Position numbers and translations under genes: made by a program. Below are positions 1 to 9,877 of a stretch of DNA of 64,000 nucleotides, one piece after another. Below the pieces are notes generated by a model. It was not told where the DNA came from, did not search any database, and worked only from the letters and a program-made list of their open reading frames with translations. Numbering within the stretch: position 1 is the first letter of the stretch; each line of letters begins with the position of its first letter. The stretch is from Pseudomonadota bacterium (GTDB taxonomy: Bacteria; Pseudomonadota; Gammaproteobacteria; Pseudomonadales; Pseudohongiellaceae): positions 1-64,000 of the forward strand of contig JAQCKF010000013.1 in assembly GCA_027592275.1 (NCBI GenBank), written 5' to 3'.

Positions 1-192
1 CGCACCTCAGCTATTCCCTTTTCTTATAGCATCGAGCAGCCTTCAAGTTTCCACTTTAGCGCCTTAAATCTCAGCCACTCGTTTCGACTTATCATCTGAC
101 ATCGAGCAACAATCAGAGCGCCCACGCTCAAGCACTCAGCGACATTGTAGTGGCTGCTCGCAAGCTAAAATTTAGTGAAGTGTGCCGCGCGC

Positions 193-990
193 TTAATCTC
201 GGGTAACGATTAATCTGCGCTCGCCCTGGCGAAGGGAGTTGCGTCGTAGTAGGGGGTTTCTCTGTTGCCGAATCGACATCTCAGTATTCAGATCAGAGGA
301 AAGAAAAAGCTCTCTTTCAAAGATCTCTATATTTCGTGCCAGCATGGCAAACTTCGGGTCGTCTAAGGACAGCGTGTTCTCCGCAATTTGCATACGAAGC
401 TTGAATAGCTTGTTTACCTTACGTAAATGTTCGATACGATTACCCCCTAGATTCACATTTAACGCAGTAATATGCCAGTCACTGACTTTTCTAAGCCCAG
501 CCTCAAGTCGACTATCGTTCGTGTCGTAGAGCCTACGATAGAGATGTTCCTGATACGCATAGTAGTCATTCACCTCTTCCCAATTTTTCAGAGCAATCTC
601 GGCGGAGATGATGTCGTCTACAATGGAAATCTGTGATTCGTGATACAAACCTTGATTTATTCGGGCAACGTGTAAAGCCTGCTTAAAAAGAACCAACGCC
701 TGTTGATGCTCACCTGAAGACTGACTAAACCGACCTAAATCTTCCAACAACTCAATCTGACGTAGATCGTAGGCACCGAAGTCAGACTCTACAGTCGTGA
801 TCGTTCGCGAAGCTGGGTCGATAGACGGCACCAAATCATTCGTTAGATTGAGAGACAAACCCTGTGCGAGGCTGTCGGAAGACAGGAGGGCAATACTGAA
901 TATAGCGAGAAGCGTCGCTAATAGTTGAGATACTACAAGCTGAGGGTCTACGGGGTAATTAGCTGCTTTTAGTTCGTCTAATTTAGTCAT
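193..990 (-). CDS. hypothetical secreted TPR-like protein
   Basis: 265 aa ORF; hydrophobic N-terminal segment, TPR-like helical repeat (SSGEHQQALVLFKQALHVARINQG). Confidence 0.65.
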   Translation of the reverse strand: MTKLDELKAANYPVDPQLVVSQLLATLLAIFSIALLSSDSLAQGLSLNLTNDLVPSIDPASRTITTVESDFGAYDLRQIELLEDLGRFSQSSGEHQQALVLFKQALHVARINQGLYHESQISIVDDIISAEIALKNWEEVNDYYAYQEHLYRRLYDTNDSRLEAGLRKVSDWHITALNVNLGGNRIEHLRKVNKLFKLRMQIAENTLSLDDPKFAMLARNIEIFERELFLSSDLNTEMSIRQQRNPLLRRNSLRQGERRLIVTRD

Positions 991-1157
991 AATCCTGCGC
1001 CACTAATGGTTTAAATATGGCGTAAAAAAAATGATTATTCAATCAGATTCGGAACTAATTTTACAGAATTATGAAATTTATGTGACAGGGATATATTTTA
1101 ATCTTTTAAATATCAATTAGTTAAAAATTGACCATCAAATATAGGTAGGCTTTGTGG

Positions 1158-3182
1158 CTACCGGTAGGTACGGTTGGCAACGAAGGCCTCAGTGAGAATA
1201 AGCAGCATAGTTAGACACAATATCCACCACCAGACTCTCTGTGGTCGCTCCAACTCTTCTATCAGCTGCGCAGTCCTAACCTCCCGCGATTGATTAGGTT
1301 CCGTATCTGGATTGATTATCTGATCATACAAGTTTGCGACCGGAGTACGATTGAAATTTGATTCTTCAGGAATTCCATTAACTGCAAAGTTGACTGGATT
1401 CCCATCGACCCTCGCGCTAATCATGCCAGGCGTTGTCGCTGTAGTGACGAAGTTGTCATTCTCAAATTGGATAGAGTTGCCGGCCGCATCAACGGCTTCG
1501 ATTACTTGCGCTGTGCCTGAGGGATCTAAGTCCAGACTATCTCCAACCTGATACGCACGTTGCTTGGGATTCTGTTGTACGAGGTATCTGAGAGTTTCAT
1601 GCACGAACGGAAGGAACAACCTTTGCAGCGCTAAATTATTCCACTCTAAATCTAGCGACGAGGCAAATAAGATGACATTGCCCTCCCCAACGCTTCGTTC
1701 CAAAAGTGCGGGCTCCGTATTGTCGAACTGCATCAATACGTCTGCCGCTTCGTTTGGCAACAACGACCAGTGATTCTGAAACCGCGCCGACCAATCACTA
1801 CTGAGCGGGCTAAGAATAGGATGACGACGGTCGAAATCAGCGATCACAAGATAGTCGTCAAGACCTAATTGCCCTCTGCTTTGAATCACTGCCGGCGTAA
1901 TCTCAGCAAACTGACGATTGAATACTTCCGGCGTCACCTTATCCGCGGGCGCCAAAAGCAAACTCCCGCCTTCGCGCACATAGTTTTCGATAGCAGCTGC
2001 CTGGCCGGAACTCAAGTCACCCACGTTTAGTAATACGGCAACATCATTCTGTCTGAGCGAAGCAGAGCTAAGCTCGGCCGGCTCGATAGTCTGCAATAAG
2101 AAAGGCGATTGAGCGGCGCTGCTTACTGCAAGACCAAACCAGTGCCCTTCATCATCAAACCAATCGTCCGATGCTTCACCGTTAACCAACAGGACACGAA
2201 TCTTAGGCAGCACATCGACAGTAAAAAAATAGGAGTTATCAACTACGAAGTTGTCGCCCGTCACGCGCACCTCGCCATTGTGCGTGCCCTGCGCATCGAA
2301 ACTGGCGGTGAAGGTGACAACCTGCTCGGAGCGATCAGCTAGATCTACTTGAACTGACTCAATCATTTCACCGTCGACGTAGAGACTAACATCGCCCTGC
2401 TCTAAATAAAGGGTGCCAGTCGAGCGGACTCTAGCGAGAATCTGTTGTTCAGCCGCATCCTCTAACAACTGCTCAGGTGACCTCACGTCAGTAAGTGCTA
2501 GATTGCTGCTCTCAATTGCTGCCACATCGATGCCATTAAAGGCTGTGCCAGGGGCCAGTTTCCAACCCTCTTCCGAGTTATCCATACCGACATCCTGAAA
2601 ATCGCTTATCAGATAGATTACACGGTTCTCATAGCGAGAAGTTTCAAGCAACTGATCAGCGAGACGCAAATTTGGCATGTAGCGCGTAGTTCCATAGCCC
2701 GGCTCATCTAGACTATTGATAAGCGATCTAACACTATCAATATCAGTGCTTAACTCGCGTACCATGGCGGCGGCATTAGAGAAGCTTATTAATGCCACCT
2801 CGTCGCCCGATGTCATCCCGTCTAGGATATCGAGGGCCTCCTGTTTAGCTAGCTCAAAATTGTCTTCGTAGCGCATACTCATAGATATATCGAGCATGAT
2901 CACCGCTGACATGGGGTCGGCGTCTAATAGGCGTGCCACGGTGGGATCGAAAAGCGGCCTAGCGAAGGCGAAAACCAATAGGGCGATAACTGCAGATCTT
3001 AGCAACAACAGCAGCCACTGCTGAATATGTTGAAATAGTATGAGCTTCTTAGAGGTTTTCTTCAGAAATCGAATAGTACTGAACATCACCTTCGGTGGCT
3101 TTTCCTTGCGAATGAGATGAATCGCTATCGGAATTAGCGCCGCTAGCAAGCCAAGCAAAAATAAGGGAGTTAAAAATACCAT
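1158..3182 (-). CDS. BatA-type membrane protein with VWA domain
   Basis: N-terminal LTPLFLLGLLAALIPIAIHLIRKEKP...LLLLLRSAVIALLVFAFARP is typical of the BatA N-terminal (aerotolerance regulator) domain; VWA MIDAS-like MLDISMSM; C-terminal TM helix; abuts DUF58 gene. Confidence 0.88.
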   Translation of the reverse strand: MVFLTPLFLLGLLAALIPIAIHLIRKEKPPKVMFSTIRFLKKTSKKLILFQHIQQWLLLLLRSAVIALLVFAFARPLFDPTVARLLDADPMSAVIMLDISMSMRYEDNFELAKQEALDILDGMTSGDEVALISFSNAAAMVRELSTDIDSVRSLINSLDEPGYGTTRYMPNLRLADQLLETSRYENRVIYLISDFQDVGMDNSEEGWKLAPGTAFNGIDVAAIESSNLALTDVRSPEQLLEDAAEQQILARVRSTGTLYLEQGDVSLYVDGEMIESVQVDLADRSEQVVTFTASFDAQGTHNGEVRVTGDNFVVDNSYFFTVDVLPKIRVLLVNGEASDDWFDDEGHWFGLAVSSAAQSPFLLQTIEPAELSSASLRQNDVAVLLNVGDLSSGQAAAIENYVREGGSLLLAPADKVTPEVFNRQFAEITPAVIQSRGQLGLDDYLVIADFDRRHPILSPLSSDWSARFQNHWSLLPNEAADVLMQFDNTEPALLERSVGEGNVILFASSLDLEWNNLALQRLFLPFVHETLRYLVQQNPKQRAYQVGDSLDLDPSGTAQVIEAVDAAGNSIQFENDNFVTTATTPGMISARVDGNPVNFAVNGIPEESNFNRTPVANLYDQIINPDTEPNQSREVRTAQLIEELERPQRVWWWILCLTMLLILTEAFVANRTYR

Positions 3183-4076
3183 CTAAAAGCTCTTCGCCCT
3201 TTTGCTCATATAGGATGACAGAGCCGAGTCTAGAGGTTCTGAAGTGTTTAGTAGGCAGTAGTCTACGCCACTACTCTGGCATTGTTTCTTGCAGAACGAC
3301 AGGAACTCATTCAGGTTCTCGAGGTAGGCCTTACGAATCGCTGCTGGTGTTGTAATAAACGTCTCATCACTTTCCATATCAACGAACTCCGAAGCCTCGT
3401 TGAAAGTAAAGTTCAGTTCAGCATCATCCATTACATGAAATACGATCACGTCGTTCCCCATGCCGCGCAAAGTCTGCAAGGTCTTGATGATGCGTTCTTC
3501 GTCGTCGAGCATGTCAGTTATCAACACCACCATACTCTTCTTATTGAGCGAGGCGGCAAGGTCGGTCAACGGTTTAACTGCATCGGTTTTCTTGCCCGGT
3601 TTGATCTGCGCAAGGGTTCGTAATATGCGCATGAGATGTGGCTGTCGACACTTCGCAGGCAGGTACTCATTGACCTTCTCATCGAAGGTAATTAGGCCGA
3701 CTGCGTCGCGCTGCCTATTGATAAAATAAGCCAACGCCGAAGCTAGAGTGATGCCATAGTCCATCTTACTCGTGCCGCCGGATGAATAAGACATAGAAGC
3801 GCTGGTATCCAGCACGACCATACAGCGAACATTGGTCTCGTCCTCATACTGCTTGATATAAAATTTTTCGCTTCTGGCGTATAACTTCCAGTCTATGTGT
3901 CGCATATCATCGCCACGTTGGTAGTGACGATAATCATTGAATTCAACACTAAAACCTCTGTGTGGACTTTTGTGCAAACCAGAAAGAAAGCCTTCCACAA
4001 CAACACGCGCACGCAACTCGAGGTTGTCGAGACCAGCGAGGACTGTAGGGTCGAGAAAATTTAACGATTCTGACAT
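3183..4076 (-). CDS. DUF58 domain-containing protein
   Basis: VEFNDYRHYQRGDDMRHIDWKLYARSEKFYIKQYEDET is the DUF58 signature; VWA-like VVLDTSASM. Confidence 0.93.
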   Translation of the reverse strand: MSESLNFLDPTVLAGLDNLELRARVVVEGFLSGLHKSPHRGFSVEFNDYRHYQRGDDMRHIDWKLYARSEKFYIKQYEDETNVRCMVVLDTSASMSYSSGGTSKMDYGITLASALAYFINRQRDAVGLITFDEKVNEYLPAKCRQPHLMRILRTLAQIKPGKKTDAVKPLTDLAASLNKKSMVVLITDMLDDEERIIKTLQTLRGMGNDVIVFHVMDDAELNFTFNEASEFVDMESDETFITTPAAIRKAYLENLNEFLSFCKKQCQSSGVDYCLLNTSEPLDSALSSYMSKRAKSF

Positions 4077-4130
4077 TAAAACTTTTACTCAGTTATGCAC
4101 AAATCAGCATTATTGGTATAGGGCGGTAAA

Positions 4131-5180
4131 CTATAGGTTCGATGTCGGCTCGGGCACTTCTTCAAGCAGACGCTGAATAACATGATCGGTAGTAATGCGC
4201 TCCGCTTCAGCGTGGAAGTTTAGCAAGACCCTATGTCGCAATATCGAAGGCGCAAGAGCGCGCACATCCCCATAGGAAACGTTGTAGCGGCCCATTAAGA
4301 GAGCACGCACCTTCCCTGCAAGGATCAGATTCTGCGAGGCTCGAATACCCGCTCCCCAGCTCACCCAGTCTTTAATAAACTGTGGACTACTTTCAGTCTG
4401 CGGTCGTGATGCATGCACTAGCCTAACCGCGTACTGAATCACCGCCTCGGCCGCAGGCACCTGTCGTGCGATGCGCTGGAACTCCAGAATATCCTCTCCA
4501 CTGAGGGGATGCGATAACGTTGTGTTATTGGTCTGCGTGGTGCTACGTACCACTTCAACCTCTTCATCTTCGGAAAGATAACCGAGTTCAATCTTGAACA
4601 TGAAACGGTCGAGCTGCGCTTCTGGCAACGGGTAAGTACCTTCGAGCTCGATCGGATTTTGTGTAGCCAGCACGAAGAAAGGCGCCGTCATCGGGTAGGT
4701 CACACCCGCTGCAGTGACTTGTTTCTCTTCCATCGCTTCTAACAGGGATGACTGCGTCTTCGGCGGCGTTCTATTGATCTCATCCGCGAGTAGGATATTG
4801 GTAAAGATCGGGCCTTTGACAAACTTAAGAACTCGATTTCCATCTTTCTCCTCAACGACCTCAGAACCGACGACGTCTGCCGGCATCAAGTCGGGTGTAA
4901 ACTGAATCCGACTGAAATCGACTTGCAGAATATCGGCAACGGTTTTGATCAGCAACGTCTTCGCCAACCCGGGAACACCGGTAATCAGACAGTGACCACC
5001 TGAGAACAGAGCAATCAACAGCTCATCGATAATATCATCCTGACCGATGATAACTTTCTTGATCTCGGCGACGATCTGATCGCGACCATCCTGCATCTTC
5101 TTAACGAGCGTAAGATCATCCGGGCTTTCCATAGCCTCGTCCTCGACCGCGTCTGTAGCTACTTCTTCAAAGTCTGTCAT
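4131..5180 (-). CDS. MoxR family AAA+ ATPase
   Basis: GGHCLITGVPGLAKT Walker A, LLADEINRTPPKTQSSLLEAMEEKQVT Walker B/MoxR signature, ATQNPIELEGTYPLPEAQLDRF. Confidence 0.96.
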   Translation of the reverse strand: MTDFEEVATDAVEDEAMESPDDLTLVKKMQDGRDQIVAEIKKVIIGQDDIIDELLIALFSGGHCLITGVPGLAKTLLIKTVADILQVDFSRIQFTPDLMPADVVGSEVVEEKDGNRVLKFVKGPIFTNILLADEINRTPPKTQSSLLEAMEEKQVTAAGVTYPMTAPFFVLATQNPIELEGTYPLPEAQLDRFMFKIELGYLSEDEEVEVVRSTTQTNNTTLSHPLSGEDILEFQRIARQVPAAEAVIQYAVRLVHASRPQTESSPQFIKDWVSWGAGIRASQNLILAGKVRALLMGRYNVSYGDVRALAPSILRHRVLLNFHAEAERITTDHVIQRLLEEVPEPTSNL

Positions 5181-5250
5181 GTCTAATCCCTATCTTCCGG
5201 TTTTCTCAATTTTTCTGTTTGCTTCACTGATGTAGTGACTCGTCTCCAAA

Positions 5251-6081
5251 CTAGTGACTGAACGCATACATCAGAAAGTTAATCCCAATTTTATAAGCAT
5301 CATTCGTGGCCTTAGTAGGATAGCCCTTATAAAAAGTATGCTCCCAACCATCACCCAAATCCGTATTGTAATTTGCCACCATCATGACACGCCCATCGTC
5401 GTCCAGAATCGCATATACCTCGGGCGGATAGCTGGGATCATCAAGTTTCATGAACCCTCCGAAGTCCCATGTCACCATGCGGCCAGGAACCTGAGCTACC
5501 TCATCGATGTCGAAGAACACATGGAATATTTCATGAGTATTGTTCAATTTTATTATTTCACGTTCGGGGAAGATTTTTCCCATCTCCGCAAACATGTCAT
5601 CGAGATGCGGCTGTCCCCAAAAGTCATCCACCATGACGAAGCCGCCACGAAACATGAACTCTCGAAGGGCTTCAATCTCCGCGGGAGAGAAGTTCGGCCC
5701 GCTAGAGGATGAGCCGATTGGCACTCGTTTCCAGTTCATATAGAGAAATATGTTTTCGAATAGACTAGGGTCGGTTAGCTCAATAAATTCATGGTTGCGC
5801 GGATTCGTATCGATATTGGTGTAACGCTGCACGCCGCGTAGAAAATTCTCATCCGAGTCGGGATAATCTGTATCCCACCAACCGCCACCACGCCTGCCAA
5901 AACCTCTACTCCCACCGGCATAGTTCGTGTACTGCCCTCTTATCCACTGAAAATCGGTAATCTCATTTCCGTAGATTTCAGAGTCGCCCTCATTGTCGAA
6001 CTGCAAAACCTGCGCAACCACAGTCGTGCTGACAAATAGCAAGAACGCGGAAACGAGCAATAAGAGGTTTTTGAGGATCAT
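5251..6081 (-). CDS. DUF4159 domain-containing secreted protein
   Basis: ORF listed to 6132, but MILKNLLLLVSAFLLFVSTTVVAQ at 6081 gives a signal peptide; FRGGFVMVDDFWGQPHLDDM typical of DUF4159. Confidence 0.82.
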   Translation of the reverse strand: MILKNLLLLVSAFLLFVSTTVVAQVLQFDNEGDSEIYGNEITDFQWIRGQYTNYAGGSRGFGRRGGGWWDTDYPDSDENFLRGVQRYTNIDTNPRNHEFIELTDPSLFENIFLYMNWKRVPIGSSSSGPNFSPAEIEALREFMFRGGFVMVDDFWGQPHLDDMFAEMGKIFPEREIIKLNNTHEIFHVFFDIDEVAQVPGRMVTWDFGGFMKLDDPSYPPEVYAILDDDGRVMMVANYNTDLGDGWEHTFYKGYPTKATNDAYKIGINFLMYAFSH

Positions 6082-6085
6082 CAAT

Positions 6086-8770
6086 TTAATCCGAATCTCC
6101 ATCGATTGATTGCAGCAATATTCTCTGCGCACGCTGATAGCTAGGTGCCGTTTCCAGCGCTCTCAAAATGTTTTCCTTAGCCTGAAGAGCCTGCCCATTA
6201 TTCAAATAGGCCTGCGCCAGATTCGTCTGTGCTTCTGCAGGGTCATTAATCTCGAGTTTCAGTAGCACTTCGTATTCAGTAACCGCCAGCTGGCTATCAC
6301 CTATTGTTTCAGCGTAACTAGCCTTCAACTGATGCACGTCAGCTCTGTATGGATCTACCTGAATCGCACGATCGATATAGTACTCGGCACGCTCAAAGTT
6401 ACTTTCTTCTAAGGCTGCCTCTGCCAAGATGATTGCTGAAGCGTAGTCGTGTTGGAGATTCTGTAGAAGTAATTCCAATTGTTGTAGCTGCGCCTCGCGG
6501 TTGCCTTCCTGCTCATAAATCTGCGATAGCACCAGAGGAGGACTAGGATAGCCGGTATAGGATGGCAAGAGTTCATACGCCTGATTAAGATACTGCTTCG
6601 CCTCAAAGAAACTCTCTTCCTTAAACAAAACGATGCCCAGCTGTAAGTAGGCTTGGAAGTCGCGATCGTTCTCTTCAATTCGGGCGCGCATATGCTGCTT
6701 CAGCGATACATTATTGTAGAGCTCGGCGAGTATCGCGCTTGAGTTCTCACGCACGCCATGACCGTGCCCGTCGCCTTCATCGGGCAGGTCTTCCGTATGT
6801 ACATAGACGTTAATCTCGGCAACACGACGATCGATCCAGCCTCTGAAAGCCGCATCGAATTGCCCTAAATTTTGATCGAAGACCTCATCAAATCGCTCTT
6901 CTTCTTCTTTTATAAATGCATACTGGTCGACCAGCTCAACCAACTTCTCAAACCCGTACTCGTCGGCGATGAAATCAACCACCAGATAGGCCTGGAAATA
7001 GGCGAAACCCAGATCGGCACTATTTTGTGCGCCGGAGAAACCAGAATTCAGATCAGCTACATGCAACAACTTGTCTTGTTCCGAGGCGCGTACTAGATCC
7101 AGCCCCTGGCTTCGGCCCCAATAAGGTCTGCCCTCACGTTCTTCATAGACCGAAATTCCCTCAGAGAGCCAACGCGGCATCCTATTGCCTGTCATTTGCA
7201 AAGTGATTACATGCATAAACTCATGCCAGACTATTTCCTGCCAATTTGCAGAAAGTGTATCGGGTGAGATCAGTGTTATCACCTTACCGAAGCAGATTCC
7301 GACCAGCGGGCCGATGTCTGGGAGTCCCACCGAGCGCACAGCAAAATCTTCAGATTTTTCGAACACCTCAATCAGAATAGGCCCTTCGGGCTCGAAGCCA
7401 TACTTCGCCGTCAGTGTGACCCAGCTTTCTTCTAGCAGAGGCTCAAGATAGGGCCAGAGTACATCAGCATCGTTCTCACTCATGTGCACCTTGAAGTGCT
7501 CACTCTCTAGAGTCCTATAAGTTTCCAACGTATCGAAGACCTTTAACATATTAGAGGTCAGCACATTGAATGGATCGTTCTCGTAGCCTATCTCGAGATT
7601 GGTCTTGCCCTCTTCCTCTTCGCCGAGACGAATAAGGTTACTACCAAGCAGTGTGTATCCCTGCCAATACTGAGGATCTGCTGCGATTGCGGCGCGAGCG
7701 AACACCACCGCCTCATCGAAAAGATAATTATTACCGAAGCTATCCGCAACATTGCCTAGGAAGATCGGATTATTTGGGCTGAAGGATTCAACTTGCGCAA
7801 GATAACCCTCGTAGTCTGCACTGCGTTCTTCTAGTGCCGCTTGCGAGGCCAGCACGCTGAGTGTTTTCAACGACTCCGGATTGAGGGCAAGTACGCGTTC
7901 GAAATAGTCATGCGCCTCCTCTTCTCTCCCATTGACCATCAACAATTGGCCATAGGTTTCCATCGCTGGAATCGAATTAGGATTTATCGCCAGTGCACGC
8001 TGCAATGCCCGCTCGTCACCGACTACATTCGCCATCCCCACAAGAGCAGGTACATAGCGGCCATTAATATCTATTGCTTCTTGATAAGAGCGCTCAGCAT
8101 CGGAGGCATTATATTTCTCTAGAAAGAGATCGCCCCACAGGGAATGAGCTTCCAAATTGTTAGGATTTGCCCGCGTTGCCTCATTGAAGAGGCTATTCGC
8201 ATCATGAAAATTACCCATCAGCCAGCTTGCGAGTGCCACCATCGCTACGTCTTCAGAGGCGAACACAAGGCCGTTGTTATAACGCTGCATAGCCCGATCC
8301 AAAATCGAGAACGCTATCTGCCTCTGCCCGACGAAGTCGAGCAAGCTGCCGTATTGAACCAAAGTACGTACCGGCGGTTCTGCCAATCCAGCGACAACCG
8401 ATTCCAGTATCTCCAACGCCTCTTTCGATTCGCCTACAGCTCGCTTAACTTCGGCAAGCTGCGTACTGAGTAGTGGGAAGCTAGCATATTCATCGTCTTC
8501 TATTGCATTCTCAACAACACTCATCGCATCGATATAGTTACCCATCATTGCGAAAGCCTTGCTTGCCCCAACGAGCCCCTCGTTTCGATCAAGACCATCG
8601 GCCATCTGAAAAATATCGGTGGCCGCCGCATACGAACCTGTCATCAATAATTGCTCGCCGCGAAACAGAGCAGACTCACCAGTGTTGGTCTGCCCAGAAT
8701 CCTGCGCAGAAACGCTGAATGCCAGACTCGCCAACAAAAGCACGGCGGCTGTAGAGTGTTTTCTTGCCAT
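6086..8770 (-). CDS. TPR protein with gluzincin (peptidase MA-like) domain
   Basis: Start chosen at MARKHSTAAVLLLASLAFSVSAQ (signal peptide); many TPRs; IVWHEFMHVITLQ...WLSEGISVYEE (HExxH + downstream E). Confidence 0.85.
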   Translation of the reverse strand: MARKHSTAAVLLLASLAFSVSAQDSGQTNTGESALFRGEQLLMTGSYAAATDIFQMADGLDRNEGLVGASKAFAMMGNYIDAMSVVENAIEDDEYASFPLLSTQLAEVKRAVGESKEALEILESVVAGLAEPPVRTLVQYGSLLDFVGQRQIAFSILDRAMQRYNNGLVFASEDVAMVALASWLMGNFHDANSLFNEATRANPNNLEAHSLWGDLFLEKYNASDAERSYQEAIDINGRYVPALVGMANVVGDERALQRALAINPNSIPAMETYGQLLMVNGREEEAHDYFERVLALNPESLKTLSVLASQAALEERSADYEGYLAQVESFSPNNPIFLGNVADSFGNNYLFDEAVVFARAAIAADPQYWQGYTLLGSNLIRLGEEEEGKTNLEIGYENDPFNVLTSNMLKVFDTLETYRTLESEHFKVHMSENDADVLWPYLEPLLEESWVTLTAKYGFEPEGPILIEVFEKSEDFAVRSVGLPDIGPLVGICFGKVITLISPDTLSANWQEIVWHEFMHVITLQMTGNRMPRWLSEGISVYEEREGRPYWGRSQGLDLVRASEQDKLLHVADLNSGFSGAQNSADLGFAYFQAYLVVDFIADEYGFEKLVELVDQYAFIKEEEERFDEVFDQNLGQFDAAFRGWIDRRVAEINVYVHTEDLPDEGDGHGHGVRENSSAILAELYNNVSLKQHMRARIEENDRDFQAYLQLGIVLFKEESFFEAKQYLNQAYELLPSYTGYPSPPLVLSQIYEQEGNREAQLQQLELLLQNLQHDYASAIILAEAALEESNFERAEYYIDRAIQVDPYRADVHQLKASYAETIGDSQLAVTEYEVLLKLEINDPAEAQTNLAQAYLNNGQALQAKENILRALETAPSYQRAQRILLQSIDGDSD

Positions 8771-8774
8771 AGGC

Positions 8775-9851
8775 TTACTGTTCAATTGACTCACCCTGGT
8801 TAACGACTTCATTGAATTGTCCTGTGGCTCTAGCTAAGTCTACAAGCAACTCTTCCATCTGCTGCCAGTAGTCTTGTTCTAAGAATTCTACCTTGCGCCC
8901 TCTCAGTATGAAGACCGAACGCTCTAAATCCTGCATGCGACTCTTTAACTGAATTGCCTCTGCTGAAAGGCCAGCAGTATCATCTACCAAATTGTCTATG
9001 TACGCTATTTCCGCCAGTCTGCCGTCGATCTCAGCCACAGTTGGATTAAGACTAAACAACGCATCGCCATTGTCATCAAGGCCTGCATGCTCGGAGGCTA
9101 ATCTACCTTGCTCCTCATAAAACTCTTCTACGTTGCTCTTGGCATAGTTGAATGCTTCCAAAATAGAAACTCGATTGTTCTTGTCTCTATCCCCATTGCG
9201 ATTATCCAACGCCTCGATGAAGTAATTCGAGAAGATCGGATCAAATTTTTCTGAAGAGGATCGCGTAGATGAGACTACAACGCGCCCTTCGTTAGATAAA
9301 GAAGCTGAAAATCCGTAGCTCGCCGAGGTTGTGTTGACTATAATCATGTCCTGTTGATCGAAGACATCCAACATGCCAGCAAATTGTCCGCCGGTAATAT
9401 CTGGGCCGACGATATTAAACTTCGACTCTTCTTCCGCTCCACTGCCATGACCGATTAGATAAATTGTTATCTGATCACCCGGCTGAACCACTGATTGCAA
9501 ACGAGCGAACTCTTGTTGAATGCCCACTAAATCGCAGGCGGCATCGATTCTCTGACTACCGGCTCCTTCTACTTCACCACGGTCATACAACAAAGAGATC
9601 GTGTCTGAGCTATAACCATAGTCTCTAGCTAAAATATCGTGTAGTGAAAATGCCCACTGCCGAAACTGTGATTTATTCTCATCACCGACTGTTGGACCGG
9701 CCAGAATAACAGCGTATTTTGTTGAATCTGGTCTATCGAGAAAAAACTCATTCTCGCTGCCATTGCCATCGCTCTGTGCGCTTGCGGCATTGGCAAGCAA
9801 CACCCCTAAACCCACGGCGAAAGTTTTCAATAAAAGGTTCATAGTCTTCAT
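8775..9851 (-). CDS. secreted caspase/C13-like fold protein, likely catalytically degenerate
   Basis: Start at MKTMNLLLKTFAVGLGVLLANAASAQ; KYAVILAGPTVGDENKSQFRQWAFSLHDILARDYGY...YLIGHGSG (His-Gly motif) and IIVNTTSASYGFSASLSNEGRVVVSSTRSSSEKF at the position of the caspase Cys motif. Confidence 0.65.
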   Translation of the reverse strand: MKTMNLLLKTFAVGLGVLLANAASAQSDGNGSENEFFLDRPDSTKYAVILAGPTVGDENKSQFRQWAFSLHDILARDYGYSSDTISLLYDRGEVEGAGSQRIDAACDLVGIQQEFARLQSVVQPGDQITIYLIGHGSGAEEESKFNIVGPDITGGQFAGMLDVFDQQDMIIVNTTSASYGFSASLSNEGRVVVSSTRSSSEKFDPIFSNYFIEALDNRNGDRDKNNRVSILEAFNYAKSNVEEFYEEQGRLASEHAGLDDNGDALFSLNPTVAEIDGRLAEIAYIDNLVDDTAGLSAEAIQLKSRMQDLERSVFILRGRKVEFLEQDYWQQMEELLVDLARATGQFNEVVNQGESIEQ

Positions 9852-9877
9852 AATTTTATTTATGTTGCGCTCATAAG

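Noticed and set aside
5254-5712. 152 aa plus-strand ORF antisense to the DUF4159 gene
   Set aside because: Fully antisense to a supported CDS, no family features.
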